A stretch of 64,000 nucleotides of DNA from Salibacterium halotolerans (GCF_900115625.1 NZ_FOXD01000003.1:1-64000), one strand, 5' to 3'; positions 15,606-24,670 are shown, counted from the first letter of the stretch. Notes: generated by a model from the letters alone, not told the origin. A program made the numbers and translations.

Positions 15606-17624
15606 GTGAAACAGATGCTATTGAAACGACTGACACTCCGGAATTTCAAAGGAATTAAGGACTTCACATTAGAGCCGGAAGGGGAGCACATTAAAGTATT
15701 TGGTGACAATGCCACAGGAAAGACCACCATTTTCGATGCTGTGACATGGTTGCTATTTGATAAGGACTCCAACAATAAAAAGGATTTCTCCATTAAAACA
15801 CTTACAGGGCAGGGCCAAGAAATCAGTGGTCTCGACCACGAAGTTGAAGCACATTTTGAAGTCGATGGCAGCCCCTTATCGCTGAGTAAAACCTACAAAG
15901 AAAAGTGGACGAAGAAGCGCGGCGATATAAATAAACAGCTCACCGGCCATACAACGGAATACCACATTGACGGGGTTCCGGCCAAGAAAAAAGAGTACGA
16001 CGAGAAGGTATCTTCCATTATCGATGAAGATATATTCAAGCTTCTTACGTCTCCAAGCTACTTCAATGAGCAGCTGCACTGGCAGAAGCGCCGTGACATT
16101 CTCCTTGAAATTGCAGGCGATGTCTCGGACGAAGAGGTTATGAAAAGTCGGAAGGGGCTGGACAAGCTTGCAGACGCCCTGAACGGACGAAGCATTGAAG
16201 ATCACCGGAAAGTCATTGCCTCTAAACGGAAGGAGATAAACAAACAAATTGATGAGATTCCACTCCGCATGGATGAAGTAGACCGAGGAAAGCCCGACAC
16301 TTCAAGGTTGGATGAAGAACAGATTAAAAGCAGCATTGAACAGTTGTCTCAAGACCTCGACGCTAAACAAGAAGAACTGAACCGGATCCAGTCCGGTGGT
16401 GAAGTTACCGAGAAACAGAAGAAACTTGCTGAAGTACAGGGAGAACTGCAGGAAATCAAGAACCATCACCAGTCCGATCAGTACGAGAAGATTAATGAAA
16501 AGCGCTCTTCACTGAACGGGTTGGAGAAAGAAAAGAGCCAGCTGGAACAGGCCATTACGCAACTGAACAACCGTATATCAACGGATGATGGACAGATACA
16601 GCAGTTGAATCAGGATGCATCGGACCTCCGGCAGCAGTGGCAGGATACCAACGCCAAGGAATATGACGGTATCAAGCCCACCAAAGACGACCAGGACTGC
16701 ACATGTTCCGCCTGCGGCCAGAACCTGCCGGCAGATCAGGTAGAAGCTGCTCATGAGAAAGCTGTACAGGCCTATGAAGCGAATTTAGCCGAATTCAACC
16801 GCCGGAAATCACAACAGCTTGAGGATATCAAAACGGCCGGCGTTCAGAAGAAAGAGAAAGTCCAAGAACTGGAGCAAGACAAGGCATCAGCTCAACAAGA
16901 GGCAGAGCAAGCACAGAAGCAACTGGAAGCCAAGCAGAATGAAATTACGGCTCTAAGTACCGAGATTGAAAACCTGCAGGCCAACGTCAGTGATATATCC
17001 GAGAATGCACAGTATCAAGCTAAGCAGCAGGAAGCCGAGAACATCGAGCAGGAAATCAAACAGTTGAAGGACTCAGTTCAAGAATCCATGCAGAGGGTCC
17101 GCACCGAGATGGATGAACTCAAGTCCAAGAAAGCCGCTTTCGAACAGGACCAGGCGAAATTCCAGCAGAAACGGCAGGCAGCCGATCGGATCAAGGAGTT
17201 GGAGGACGAGCAGAAGGAGCTCTCCGCACAGTACGAAAAACTTGAGCACGAGCTGTACCTGACAGAAGAGTTCATCCGTGCCAAAGTGGATCTCTTAGAA
17301 GAAAAGATAAACAACAAATTCAAGCACGCACGGTTTAAGCTCTTTGATACTCAAATAAATGAAGGCCTGAAAGAGACATGCGAGACCTTATTTCAGGGAG
17401 TCCCATACAGTGGCGGCCTGAACAACGCTGCCCGTATTAATGTTGGGCTCGATATCATTAACACTCTCAGCGAACACTATCGCTTCTCAGCACCTATCTT
17501 TGTAGACAACAGCGAGGCCGTTACGAGATTGATAGATACCAAAGCGCAGGTTATCAGCTTAGTAGTGAGCGAGCCGGACAAGCAACTTCGCATTGAACAA
17601 GCACACCATAAGGAGGCGGTTTAA
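15606..17624 (+). CDS. SbcC/Rad50-like AAA ATPase with zinc hook
   Basis: The 672-residue protein has an N-terminal ABC-type head with Walker A GDNATGKTT (residues 34-42), long coiled coils at about 230-350 and 395-560, a central CTCSAC hook (Cys367 and Cys370), and a short C-terminal head. It is a compact Rad50/SbcC relative of the kind encoded beside recT in Firmicute phages. It probably processes DNA ends for single-strand annealing. GTG start with GGGAGGA upstream. The next gene begins one base after the stop. Confidence 0.85.
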   Translation: MKQMLLKRLTLRNFKGIKDFTLEPEGEHIKVFGDNATGKTTIFDAVTWLLFDKDSNNKKDFSIKTLTGQGQEISGLDHEVEAHFEVDGSPLSLSKTYKEKWTKKRGDINKQLTGHTTEYHIDGVPAKKKEYDEKVSSIIDEDIFKLLTSPSYFNEQLHWQKRRDILLEIAGDVSDEEVMKSRKGLDKLADALNGRSIEDHRKVIASKRKEINKQIDEIPLRMDEVDRGKPDTSRLDEEQIKSSIEQLSQDLDAKQEELNRIQSGGEVTEKQKKLAEVQGELQEIKNHHQSDQYEKINEKRSSLNGLEKEKSQLEQAITQLNNRISTDDGQIQQLNQDASDLRQQWQDTNAKEYDGIKPTKDDQDCTCSACGQNLPADQVEAAHEKAVQAYEANLAEFNRRKSQQLEDIKTAGVQKKEKVQELEQDKASAQQEAEQAQKQLEAKQNEITALSTEIENLQANVSDISENAQYQAKQQEAENIEQEIKQLKDSVQESMQRVRTEMDELKSKKAAFEQDQAKFQQKRQAADRIKELEDEQKELSAQYEKLEHELYLTEEFIRAKVDLLEEKINNKFKHARFKLFDTQINEGLKETCETLFQGVPYSGGLNNAARINVGLDIINTLSEHYRFSAPIFVDNSEAVTRLIDTKAQVISLVVSEPDKQLRIEQAHHKEAV

Positions 17625-18563
17625 TTGGCAGACCAAAAAAATGAACTAGCAATGATCAAGAAAGACACCGTGGACGTGGTTTCCGAGAGGGTGAAGAAGT
17701 TTCAGGAAACCGGGGAGGTACATTTTCCGGCAAACTACTCTCCGGAGAATGCCATGAAAAGCGCATGGTTGGTGCTGCAGAACACACAAGATAAAAATAG
17801 GAAGCCCGCTCTGGAAGTTTGCACAAGAGACAGTGTTGCTAATGCTCTGCTGGATATGGTTGTGCAGGGGCTGAATCCCAACAAAAAGCAAGGGTACTTC
17901 ATCGTTTACGGAGATCAGCTCACGTTTCAGCGTTCCTACTTCGGCACAATGGCCGTCACTCAAAGAGTTACTGGGGCAAAATCGATTGATGCAGGAGTAA
18001 TCTATCAAGGTGATGAAGTAAATTACGAGATTCAAAATGGACGGATTAAGAACCTCACCCATAAGCAGCAGTTTAACAACATCGACAAAGAAAAAATATC
18101 GGGCGCTTACTGCACTATCGAAATGGCAGACGGCAATCTTTATACGGAATTGATGACAATTGATGAAATACGACAGTCATGGAGCCAGTCACCAATGTGG
18201 GGGAAGGATCAAACCCAAGAGAAGAAAGGGTCTACGCACGATAACTTCAAGCAAGAAATGGCAAAGAAAACCGTGATTAACCGTGCCTGCAAGAAATTCA
18301 TGAACTCCAGCGATGATGGCAGTCTTGTCATGAACCATTTTCATCACAGCGATGATGTTGCGGAAGAAGGCCGGATGCGCGAAGAAGTGAACCAAAAGGC
18401 TAATCAGGAAATTCTCGATGTCGAACCGGCATCGGCCACACCTGATCCTGAGCCGCAGCGGGAACAAGTAGAGCAGCCCAAAAAAGAGCAACAAGAACAG
18501 CCGAGACAGGAAGATCAATTAGACCTGACAGAGTCGTTCGAAGAACAGGATCCACCGTTCTAA
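17625..18563 (+). CDS. recT: RecT single-strand annealing protein
   Basis: The sequence matches the RecT family (NALLDMVVQGLNPNKKQGYFIVYG, QRSYFGTMAVTQRV, KTVINRACKKFMNSSDD). RecT binds single-stranded DNA and anneals complementary strands in phage recombination. The last 60 residues are an acidic Pro/Gln-rich tail. TTG start directly after the SbcC-like gene; no YqaJ/RecE exonuclease is found next to it, so the SbcC-like protein may provide or recruit the nuclease. Confidence 0.93.
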   Translation: MADQKNELAMIKKDTVDVVSERVKKFQETGEVHFPANYSPENAMKSAWLVLQNTQDKNRKPALEVCTRDSVANALLDMVVQGLNPNKKQGYFIVYGDQLTFQRSYFGTMAVTQRVTGAKSIDAGVIYQGDEVNYEIQNGRIKNLTHKQQFNNIDKEKISGAYCTIEMADGNLYTELMTIDEIRQSWSQSPMWGKDQTQEKKGSTHDNFKQEMAKKTVINRACKKFMNSSDDGSLVMNHFHHSDDVAEEGRMREEVNQKANQEILDVEPASATPDPEPQREQVEQPKKEQQEQPRQEDQLDLTESFEEQDPPF

Positions 18564-19264
18564 TGATTGAAATCACTGCACTTGCCTCTTCCAGTAGGGG
18601 GAACTGCTACCGCGTCAGCGATGGCAGAACCCCGATACTGCTGGAATGCGGCATATCATATAAAGAGATACAACTCGGACTGGACTTTCAAGTATCACAG
18701 ATTGAGGGCTGCGTGATAACACACGAGCACCAAGACCATTGCAAAGCAATTAAAGAAATCACAAGGGCTGGCATTGATTGTTATATGAGCGCCGGTACCG
18801 CAAAGGCAATCGGACAGAGCAATCACCGAATCAAAACGGTGCAGGCAAAGCAGGGATTTACCCTCGGAACATGGACTATTTTGCCCTTTGACGTGCAACA
18901 CGATGTGAGTGAACCATATGGGTTCCTGCTGGCAAACGAAGCCGGAGACAAGCTCCTGTTTGCCACAGACACCTATTACATTCGATACCGGTTTAATGGC
19001 CTGACGCACATTCTCGTTGAGTGCAACTACAGTCTCGACATCCTGGACGAAAACATCTTAGAAGGAAGAGTGCCGCAGGTCATGCGAAAACGACTCATGC
19101 GCTCTCACATGAGCCTTGAGAACTTTAAAGAATTTCTGCGGGCTAATGACCTGAGCAAGCTTGAAGAGATCTGGATGTTGCACCTGTCAGATAGCAACTC
19201 CGATGAAGAACGTTTTAAAAGGGAGATCATGGAGCTTACTGGATCTCCAGTGTATGTCCCATGA
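18563..19264 (+). CDS. MBL-fold metallohydrolase of the recombination cassette
   Basis: The zinc motif THEHQDHCKAI, the LECGISYKEI segment and LFATDTYYI place it in the metallo-beta-lactamase superfamily, near the YycJ-type phosphodiesterases. Phages with RecT often carry such a gene in this place. It is therefore a candidate nuclease that makes single strands for RecT. The ATG overlaps the recT stop codon by one base. Substrate not known. Confidence 0.85.
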   Translation: MIEITALASSSRGNCYRVSDGRTPILLECGISYKEIQLGLDFQVSQIEGCVITHEHQDHCKAIKEITRAGIDCYMSAGTAKAIGQSNHRIKTVQAKQGFTLGTWTILPFDVQHDVSEPYGFLLANEAGDKLLFATDTYYIRYRFNGLTHILVECNYSLDILDENILEGRVPQVMRKRLMRSHMSLENFKEFLRANDLSKLEEIWMLHLSDSNSDEERFKREIMELTGSPVYVP

Positions 19265-19443
19265 AACACAGAATGCCGATCCCCGGTTTCTATGTGGGTC
19301 TGACAAAAGATAGTGAGGACCGGGGTCGGCTCTTTAAACAGTATGTGCAGGGTTACATTAATAAAACCTACCCAGAAATGAAACTGGTGAAAATCGAAGG
19401 CATGACAGCGATTTGCGAAAAGAAAAACAGCCTTGCTGACTGA
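19261..19443 (+). CDS. 60-residue hypothetical protein
   Basis: The start overlaps the stop of the MBL gene (ATGA), showing translational coupling. The protein is basic, with the segment PGFYVGLTKDSEDRGRLFKQY. No domain is recognised. Small proteins of this type are frequent between recombination and replication genes in Firmicute phages. Confidence 0.6.
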   Translation: MKHRMPIPGFYVGLTKDSEDRGRLFKQYVQGYINKTYPEMKLVKIEGMTAICEKKNSLAD

Positions 19444-19458
19444 GGGAGGGGGTAGGCA

Positions 19459-20382
19459 TTGCAAGGATACATCAAAGACTTCCGAAAGGAATTGGAAAGC
19501 GACATTTGGCTCATGCCTCCCCTGTACCACAGGGTTTGGCAGTATTTGAAATACAAAGTCAATCATCGCGAGAAACGGATCCCCATCGATGACGATTTTC
19601 TCACTATCAAGCCTGGGCAGCATCTTACTTCCGTCCGAAAGATAGCGGAAGAAACAGGATGGTATGAGAGAGCCACTTGGAAAGAAGCGAACCCTAAGAC
19701 CATTTCAAAAATACTGGAGTGGTTAGAGAAACAAGAAATGATTTCCATAAGCCGTGGTAAAAGTAACAGACAGTACACACTTATAACCCTGATAAATTGG
19801 GATTCTTACCAAGTTAAAGAGAGTGAAGGTAACAGCGAAGGAACAGGCAAGGAACAGTCTCTGGATATAAACAAGAATGAACTAGAATGCATTAAGAATG
19901 ATGGTACTACTGCTGCTGATGCGCGCGTGGGCGAAGGAGCAAGTGACGGGACGCCGGAAACCGACCCACAGGGAAATCCTGAGCAAGACTCGGGAGAAAT
20001 ATCACAGACTTCTTACGTTCAAGCGCTGTTAAATAAATTCATCACCCTTCGAGGCAATGGGTTTATGACATCGAGCAAAGATGACATGGCAGCTGAGGAG
20101 ATTTTCCGAGAAGGCGTGAAACTGAACGACGCTCTTACCTGGATGGAAGAGAAGTTCAAGCAATATCACGCCACACAAAGTAAGCATTCCAGGTCTAATA
20201 TCCAAAAGCTGGAGTACTGCGTCGGCTATATTCTCGACAAGCATTACGAAAAGCGAAATGGAGGAGGTACAGATGGGGGATCGATTTACAAGCATCAGCG
20301 AAGTCATGGCCGATCTGCAGGACAAAGTAAAGAAGAATTTCTCCGCCAACTCGAAGCAGATAAAGCAGCATGGGGAGGATGA
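19459..20382 (+). CDS. Phage replication initiator (replisome organizer type)
   Basis: The N-terminal 120 residues form a winged-helix domain (RVWQYLKYKVNHREKRIPI, TSVRKIAEETGW, ISKILEWLEKQEMI), joined by an acidic linker to a DnaD-like helical C-terminal part. Such proteins bind the phage origin and recruit the helicase loader encoded next. TTG start with GGGAGGGGG upstream. The end overlaps the helicase-loader gene by 110 bases in another frame. The origin may lie inside this gene, but I see no clear iteron set. Confidence 0.82.
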   Translation: MQGYIKDFRKELESDIWLMPPLYHRVWQYLKYKVNHREKRIPIDDDFLTIKPGQHLTSVRKIAEETGWYERATWKEANPKTISKILEWLEKQEMISISRGKSNRQYTLITLINWDSYQVKESEGNSEGTGKEQSLDINKNELECIKNDGTTAADARVGEGASDGTPETDPQGNPEQDSGEISQTSYVQALLNKFITLRGNGFMTSSKDDMAAEEIFREGVKLNDALTWMEEKFKQYHATQSKHSRSNIQKLEYCVGYILDKHYEKRNGGGTDGGSIYKHQRSHGRSAGQSKEEFLRQLEADKAAWGG

Positions 20383-21172
20383 ATCTGTTTGCCCGAAATG
20401 CAAAGGAAAAGAATGGATTTTATACAAAGACGAAGACGGTTATGAAGTTGGACGACCTTGCGAATGTCGAGAACAGCGAATCATTAGTCAACGGTTTGAA
20501 AGTGCCATGATACCGTCAGAATTCGAGAATGCTCGATTCGACAATTACCAGATAGAGTCAGAGGTTCAACATCTTCTTTCAAACACAATGAAAGCTTATT
20601 TGAAACTGTTCAAAGATTCCTTTGATAAAAAACAAAATCGAGATACTGGTGAAAAGCCTAATCTTGGATTTATTGCGGAGGTTGGCGAACAGAGGATACG
20701 GAGCCTCCCATCAGCGGATCGTTCTCAAATAAAACACGAGAAAAATAGCTTTGGGCTAGGCAAAACACACTTGCAAGTGGCTGCCTCTAAGTGGTTGATG
20801 CGTCAAGGCTACAACACACTGCTTGTTTCCGACATATCGTTCATGGATGAACTTATGCAGGCGAGAAGAATGGATGATGGCTATGAGATGCTCAATAAGT
20901 TACTGGACAAGGCACTGAACGTCAACGTCTTGATCTGGGATGATATTGGCAAGTCAAAACCCTCCGAAGCAAAAGAAGGAATGTACTACAAAATCATTAA
21001 CGAGCGATATCGAGCAAACCGCCCCATTGTTTTCAGCAGTAATGAAGACCGCGGAACCCTTGCTGAACGCATTGGTTATGCAGCCGCAAGCCGGTTGCTT
21101 GGTAATTGCTTTGAAGACCATCTGATCGAATGTGTTGGTCAAGACTGGCGGCTTAGAAAGGAGAAGGTGTAA
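20273..21172 (+). CDS. DnaC-like helicase loader ATPase
   Basis: An N-terminal four-cysteine zinc knuckle (CPKC at residues 40-43 and CEC at 63-65) precedes an AAA+ domain with Walker A ending GLGKTHL (about 161-167) and Walker B LIWDDIG. It resembles XkdC/YqaM of PBSX and skin. The P-loop is preceded by about 25 extra residues compared with standard DnaC. It should load the host helicase at the phage origin. ATG at 20273 has GGAGGAGG upstream. Confidence 0.85.
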   Translation: MGDRFTSISEVMADLQDKVKKNFSANSKQIKQHGEDESVCPKCKGKEWILYKDEDGYEVGRPCECREQRIISQRFESAMIPSEFENARFDNYQIESEVQHLLSNTMKAYLKLFKDSFDKKQNRDTGEKPNLGFIAEVGEQRIRSLPSADRSQIKHEKNSFGLGKTHLQVAASKWLMRQGYNTLLVSDISFMDELMQARRMDDGYEMLNKLLDKALNVNVLIWDDIGKSKPSEAKEGMYYKIINERYRANRPIVFSSNEDRGTLAERIGYAAASRLLGNCFEDHLIECVGQDWRLRKEKV

Positions 21173-21345
21173 TGCTTCAATCAGCAATCTATCTCCGCGG
21201 ACGGAATACGCCCCCGGAACTTTGGGAACAACGGAAGGCTCAGCTGATGGAGATATACCGGGAGAACGAGCGTTTATTAAGCGACATGGAGCGAAATGGA
21301 CAAACTTCCCCAGGTACCATACTACGTCAGACTGCAGAAGTATAG
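21172..21345 (+). CDS. 57-residue hypothetical protein
   Basis: AAAGGAGAAGG precedes an ATG that overlaps the stop of the helicase loader. The frame (MLQSAIYLRGRNTPPELWEQ...) runs 57 codons and has a helical, charged centre. A second tiny frame (21296-21370, MDKLPQVPYYVRLQKYRTLK...) overlaps its end and may also be read. No family is recognised. Confidence 0.5.
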   Translation: MLQSAIYLRGRNTPPELWEQRKAQLMEIYRENERLLSDMERNGQTSPGTILRQTAEV

Positions 21346-21390
21346 AACACTGAAACTACTGGACTTTTAGGAAATACATGGAGGGATATC

Positions 21391-21546
21391 ATGGCGGAAC
21401 TAAGACGGCAAGTAATCATAAAGGAATTGGAGCAACAAGGATTCTTCCTTGCTTTGGACGGACGACTGCTAAATGAGCTGACGGTGAGTGAGCTTGAACG
21501 GGAGAAAGTGCGGCTTCCGGAGCTGATGGAGGTGGAGCAAGCATGA
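21391..21546 (+). CDS. 51-residue hypothetical protein
   Basis: GGAGGGATATC precedes ATG at 21391. The product (MAELRRQVIIKELEQQGFFL...) is helical and charged. Its stop overlaps the start of the YopX gene (ATGA). Coupled small genes of this kind are usual in phage early operons. No function can be given. Confidence 0.55.
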   Translation: MAELRRQVIIKELEQQGFFLALDGRLLNELTVSELEREKVRLPELMEVEQA

Positions 21547-21983
21547 AAACCGTTAAATTCCGAGGAAAGTCAATAGAAACCGGGGAGTGGCTGTATGGCT
21601 CGTTGATTAACAATGCTTTTTATCAAGGAGAAACACCAGTACTGTTCATTATCGATACAGCCAAGATGGATTATGACTGCTTTGAAGATTTTACAGAACA
21701 AATTGATGATTTCAAGGTTAGCTGCGCTGATCAGTACACCGGCCTGACAGACAAGTGCGGAACGGAGATATACGAGGGTGACATCCTCCAATACGATTCG
21801 CCATCACCGTGGCACCATCACAAGTATCCGATCATATTCGACGACGGAGCGTTCCAGTTTGATGATGAAATGGACATCCTCGAAGGCTTCATGTTGTCGC
21901 AGGAAAACATCAAATACAAGCACGGCTTTGTGATTGTCGGCAATATTTATGAAGATCCGGAGCTACTGGACGTGGAAGCATGA
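21543..21983 (+). CDS. yopX: YopX-family protein
   Basis: The protein begins MKTVKFRGKSIETGEWLYG and contains QYTGLTDKCGTEIYEGDIL and VIVGNIYEDPELL, the defining segments of the YopX family found in many Firmicute phages and in SPbeta. The family has an SH3-like beta fold. Its role is unknown. It overlaps both neighbours by four bases, so it is part of a tightly coupled early operon. Confidence 0.88.
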   Translation: MKTVKFRGKSIETGEWLYGSLINNAFYQGETPVLFIIDTAKMDYDCFEDFTEQIDDFKVSCADQYTGLTDKCGTEIYEGDILQYDSPSPWHHHKYPIIFDDGAFQFDDEMDILEGFMLSQENIKYKHGFVIVGNIYEDPELLDVEA

Positions 21984-22207
21984 CCCAAATCCAGCGAGCG
22001 GACCGGGAAATCACGAATAAAAAAGAGCAGCTGAAACAGCTCTTTGAATCGGGCTACACGATAGACAGCATGGAGTCCTTCGAGTATCACGCTCACCACT
22101 GGTTTAGATGGGGTGCTGAGTGTAAGGGAGCCGGCCTTTTTGAAGAAGAGAAGCAGCAGGACGATGCCGGCGAAATGGATTTGATTGATCTGCTTAGTAG
22201 CGAATAG
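21980..22207 (+). CDS. 75-residue hypothetical protein
   Basis: The start overlaps the YopX stop by four bases. The product is acidic and helical, with the segment EYHAHHWFRWGAECKGAGLF. No domain is recognised. Position and coupling support a real gene. Confidence 0.55.
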   Translation: MTQIQRADREITNKKEQLKQLFESGYTIDSMESFEYHAHHWFRWGAECKGAGLFEEEKQQDDAGEMDLIDLLSSE

Positions 22208-22240
22208 GACGGATTATGCGAAGTGAGGGATGAATTAAGT

Positions 22241-22522
22241 ATGACTATTTTTGAACGTATAGAACACCTTCGGAAACAAGGGGTGATTATTGAAGTTACC
22301 GCCCGTAATCAAGTGGAAAATGGAAACGGAAAACTTGTCGAAGAAGGACACATGCCTTTGATAACTTACACTTGTTCCGCTATGGACAAACATTTTTATG
22401 ATGAAATATTTGCTATCAGCGCAGATTCTTTTGACGAGGCTCTGGTTTATGTTGTGGGAAAAGTGGAGGAGAACATGAAAGTCGCTTTGCGAAAAGTAGA
22501 AGAATCTAACAAGTTCGCATAG
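22241..22522 (+). CDS. Hypothetical phage protein
   Basis: The 93-residue protein (MTIFERIEHLRKQGVIIEVT...) shows alternating helix and strand and ends with a long helix. ATG at 22241 has GAGGG eleven bases upstream; GTG at 22223 would extend it by six residues but lacks a ribosome site. No family is recognised. Confidence 0.55.
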   Translation: MTIFERIEHLRKQGVIIEVTARNQVENGNGKLVEEGHMPLITYTCSAMDKHFYDEIFAISADSFDEALVYVVGKVEENMKVALRKVEESNKFA

Positions 22523-22552
22523 CGACGATTACGCGAAAGGAGAATAAAGAGA

Positions 22553-22825
22553 ATGAAATACTTTGAAATTAACCAACCGTATTACGCCTTACTGAAAGCG
22601 GAAAATAAAGGGCAGGCGATTATGAAATATATCACTCTAGTGTCTGATGATTCAGAAGACGAACCTTTATCGGAAGCGATGCAAGAGGTTCCGCAAGATT
22701 ATGCTGTTGCTAAATTTAGCAGAGCAGCAGGAGAGGATAAAGAACTGCCGCCATTAGATGAAGTGCTCGAGGAATTGAGAGACGGAGAAGACAGCGTGCT
22801 GTTGATTGATGGATCGTTGCTGTAA
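22553..22825 (+). CDS. Hypothetical phage protein
   Basis: AAAGGAG precedes the ATG. The 90-residue acidic protein (MKYFEINQPYYALLKAENKG...) has the look of small phage proteins with a beta-alpha-beta start, found near methyltransferase genes in Firmicute phages. No function is known. Confidence 0.6.
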   Translation: MKYFEINQPYYALLKAENKGQAIMKYITLVSDDSEDEPLSEAMQEVPQDYAVAKFSRAAGEDKELPPLDEVLEELRDGEDSVLLIDGSLL

Positions 22826-22845
22826 GTGACGGTTACCAACTAAAA

Positions 22846-22867
22846 GAGACCCTTTTAATAGGGTCTC
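22846..22867. repeat. Hairpin before the methyltransferase gene
   Basis: GAGACCC and GGGTCTC pair around an eight-base AT-rich loop. On the plus strand no T-run follows; on the minus strand four T follow. It is a transcript stem-loop or a weak terminator. Confidence 0.5.
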
Positions 22868-22933
22868 AATACAATAGAAAGAACAAGCGTTCCTTTCCGA
22901 ATCTTATTTTATCACGCGGAAGGGAGAAAAGAA

Positions 22934-23704
22934 ATGACAATACAACCAAACACGATTTACAACATGGAATGCATCGAGGGCATGAAGCAGATACCAGATA
23001 ACTCCATCGACATGATCTTATGCGATCTCCCTTATGGAACTACACATTGTAAGTGGGATGAGATTATCCCGTTCGATCAATTATGGGAGCAATACAAACG
23101 CGTCATTAAGGACCGTGGAGCCATTGTACTCACAGCTAGCCAGCCGTTCACTTCTAAATTGGTCGCAAGTAATATGAGCTGGTTTCGGTATGAGTGGATA
23201 TGGAAGAAAGGGAAGCATACGACAGGGTTCCAGAATGCAAAACGAATGCCGTTGAAGAACCATGAGAACATCTGTGTTTTCTACAAAAAGCTGCCGACGT
23301 ATAATCCGCAGGGCTTGCTGCCGTTGGTGAAAGTTAAAAGAAAGAAGAGGAAAAGCACAGGTGGCATTTTTAAAGAGGATGATCAAAGCTTAATGAAAGA
23401 TCACACGACGACGCATACCAACTATCCGAAGTCTATCGTGGACTTCTCGAGAGATAAGAACACTTTTCATCCCACTCAGAAGCCTTTGCTGCTCTTTGAA
23501 TACCTGATCAAAACTTACACCAACAGAGGCGACACGGTGCTGGATAATTGCATGGGGGCATTTACGACAGCAGTTGCGGCGGATAACACAAGGAGGAACT
23601 GGATTGGTTTTGAGCTCGACAAAGAATATTGTCATGAGGGCCTTAGACGTATCAACGAAAACCGACATGATTTAGGTATGCCTGAGGTAAGAATTACCGA
23701 ATGA
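22934..23704 (+). CDS. DNA adenine/cytosine N-methyltransferase, variant SAM motif
   Basis: The catalytic motif DLPYGTTHCKWD (near residues 31-42) and the target-recognition segment are typical of beta-class N6/N4 methyltransferases of phages. The C-terminal SAM-binding motif, normally DNCMGSGTT, reads DNCMGAFTT here (GAF at residues 208-210), losing the second glycine. It probably methylates phage DNA against host restriction, but activity is uncertain. No restriction partner is nearby. AAGGGAG precedes the ATG; the stop overlaps the next frame. Confidence 0.82.
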   Translation: MTIQPNTIYNMECIEGMKQIPDNSIDMILCDLPYGTTHCKWDEIIPFDQLWEQYKRVIKDRGAIVLTASQPFTSKLVASNMSWFRYEWIWKKGKHTTGFQNAKRMPLKNHENICVFYKKLPTYNPQGLLPLVKVKRKKRKSTGGIFKEDDQSLMKDHTTTHTNYPKSIVDFSRDKNTFHPTQKPLLLFEYLIKTYTNRGDTVLDNCMGAFTTAVAADNTRRNWIGFELDKEYCHEGLRRINENRHDLGMPEVRITE

Positions 23705-23745
23705 ATGGACAGCGAATCTATCAGCAAAGGTTAAGGAGGGACAGA

Positions 23746-24276
23746 ATGAAACAAACACAGGGTAATCGCGGCATGGGTTTTGAAAATCTAGTGAATACGG
23801 CGAACTTGCAATACAAGAACAAAGGGATAGCGCTGATCTCCAAGCGCCCGACTCCAGTTAAGGTGCTGCAGTCGAAAGGGACCAACATTCAAAAGGCGGT
23901 ATGGGAAGCTAAATCCAGTGTTGATTACTCGGGAGTCTATAACGGCAAGGCCGTCGAATTCGAGGCTAAGAGCATATCCGGGAAACGATTCGACCTTAAG
24001 AACATCCACGACCACCAGATCCAGCATCTAAAAAATGCAGAGCAACACGGAGCCACTGTGTTCCTTCTCATTGATTTTCGGGATACTCGGGAGGTATTCT
24101 TCACGCCACTCTCACTAATTACTCTGGCGGCGAAAAATGCGGCGCAGGGAGGGCGTAAATCGATTCCTATCGATGACTTTCAGATCTATGCGGATTTAGT
24201 GAGGCAAGGACGTGGAGTGCCACTTGATTACCTGGCTGTGGTGGACAAGCATGCGGAGAAAGTTAGTAGTTTATGA
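23746..24276 (+). CDS. recU: RecU-like Holliday junction resolvase
   Basis: The sequence has the RecU nuclease motifs: GMGFENLVNTANLQY, DYSGVYNGKAVEFEAKS and HQIQHLKNAEQHGATVFLLIDF. Catalytic Asp, Glu and Lys of the PD-(D/E)xK core are in place. RecU resolves four-way junctions in phage recombination and replication. ATG at 23746 follows AAGGAGGGAC; the frame from 23701 is an in-frame extension overlapping the methyltransferase stop. Confidence 0.9.
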   Translation: MKQTQGNRGMGFENLVNTANLQYKNKGIALISKRPTPVKVLQSKGTNIQKAVWEAKSSVDYSGVYNGKAVEFEAKSISGKRFDLKNIHDHQIQHLKNAEQHGATVFLLIDFRDTREVFFTPLSLITLAAKNAAQGGRKSIPIDDFQIYADLVRQGRGVPLDYLAVVDKHAEKVSSL

Positions 24277-24290
24277 AGGGGCGTGAGTGT

Positions 24291-24590
24291 ATGACGATTA
24301 TTGCTGCAGTAGTAATAGCGCTTGCTAGTTTGTTGGTCGGGGAAGGTGTTGTATTAAGTATTGTGTGGGTCGTCAACAGTCTATCGAGCCTTGACATTGC
24401 CTACTGGATACCCGGCGTGTTTGTCTTTGTCCTTTGGCTTCTCGTGGTCACTGCATGGTTTTTGATTATAGGGAAAGCAGGAAAAGAAATGGCTAAAATA
24501 GATAAAGAGCATGAAAGGATGCAGGAGGAAAATCAAAGGCGGATTCAAGAGACCAAAGATGAGATTGATAGAAAGAGAGGTCGCTTATGA
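24291..24590 (+). CDS. Small membrane protein with coiled-coil tail
   Basis: Two hydrophobic helices (about residues 3-27 and 38-62) are followed by a charged coiled coil (KEMAKIDKEHERMQEENQRR). ATG at 24291 is preferred over 24273. The tail is probably cytosolic. No family is recognised. It is coupled to RecU before it and to a 27-residue frame after it. Confidence 0.6.
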   Translation: MTIIAAVVIALASLLVGEGVVLSIVWVVNSLSSLDIAYWIPGVFVFVLWLLVVTAWFLIIGKAGKEMAKIDKEHERMQEENQRRIQETKDEIDRKRGRL

Positions 24591-24670
24591 ATCAGATTGA
24601 GTGGCAGAAGCAAGTGACTCGGGAAGAACTGGTTCTGCCGCAACAAAAAGGCACGAAGCAGCAGAAATAG
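24587..24670 (+). CDS. 27-residue small frame
   Basis: The frame begins with ATGA overlap to the preceding membrane protein gene and gives MNQIEWQKQVTREELVLPQQ plus seven residues. Coupling is the only support for translation. It ends just before an imperfect stem (GCCCCTC with GAGGGGC). Confidence 0.35.
   Translation: MNQIEWQKQVTREELVLPQQKGTKQQK

Noticed and set aside
21132-21353. 73-codon plus-strand frame
   Set aside because: It overlaps the helicase-loader end and a better small gene (21172-21345) that has a ribosome site and coupled start.
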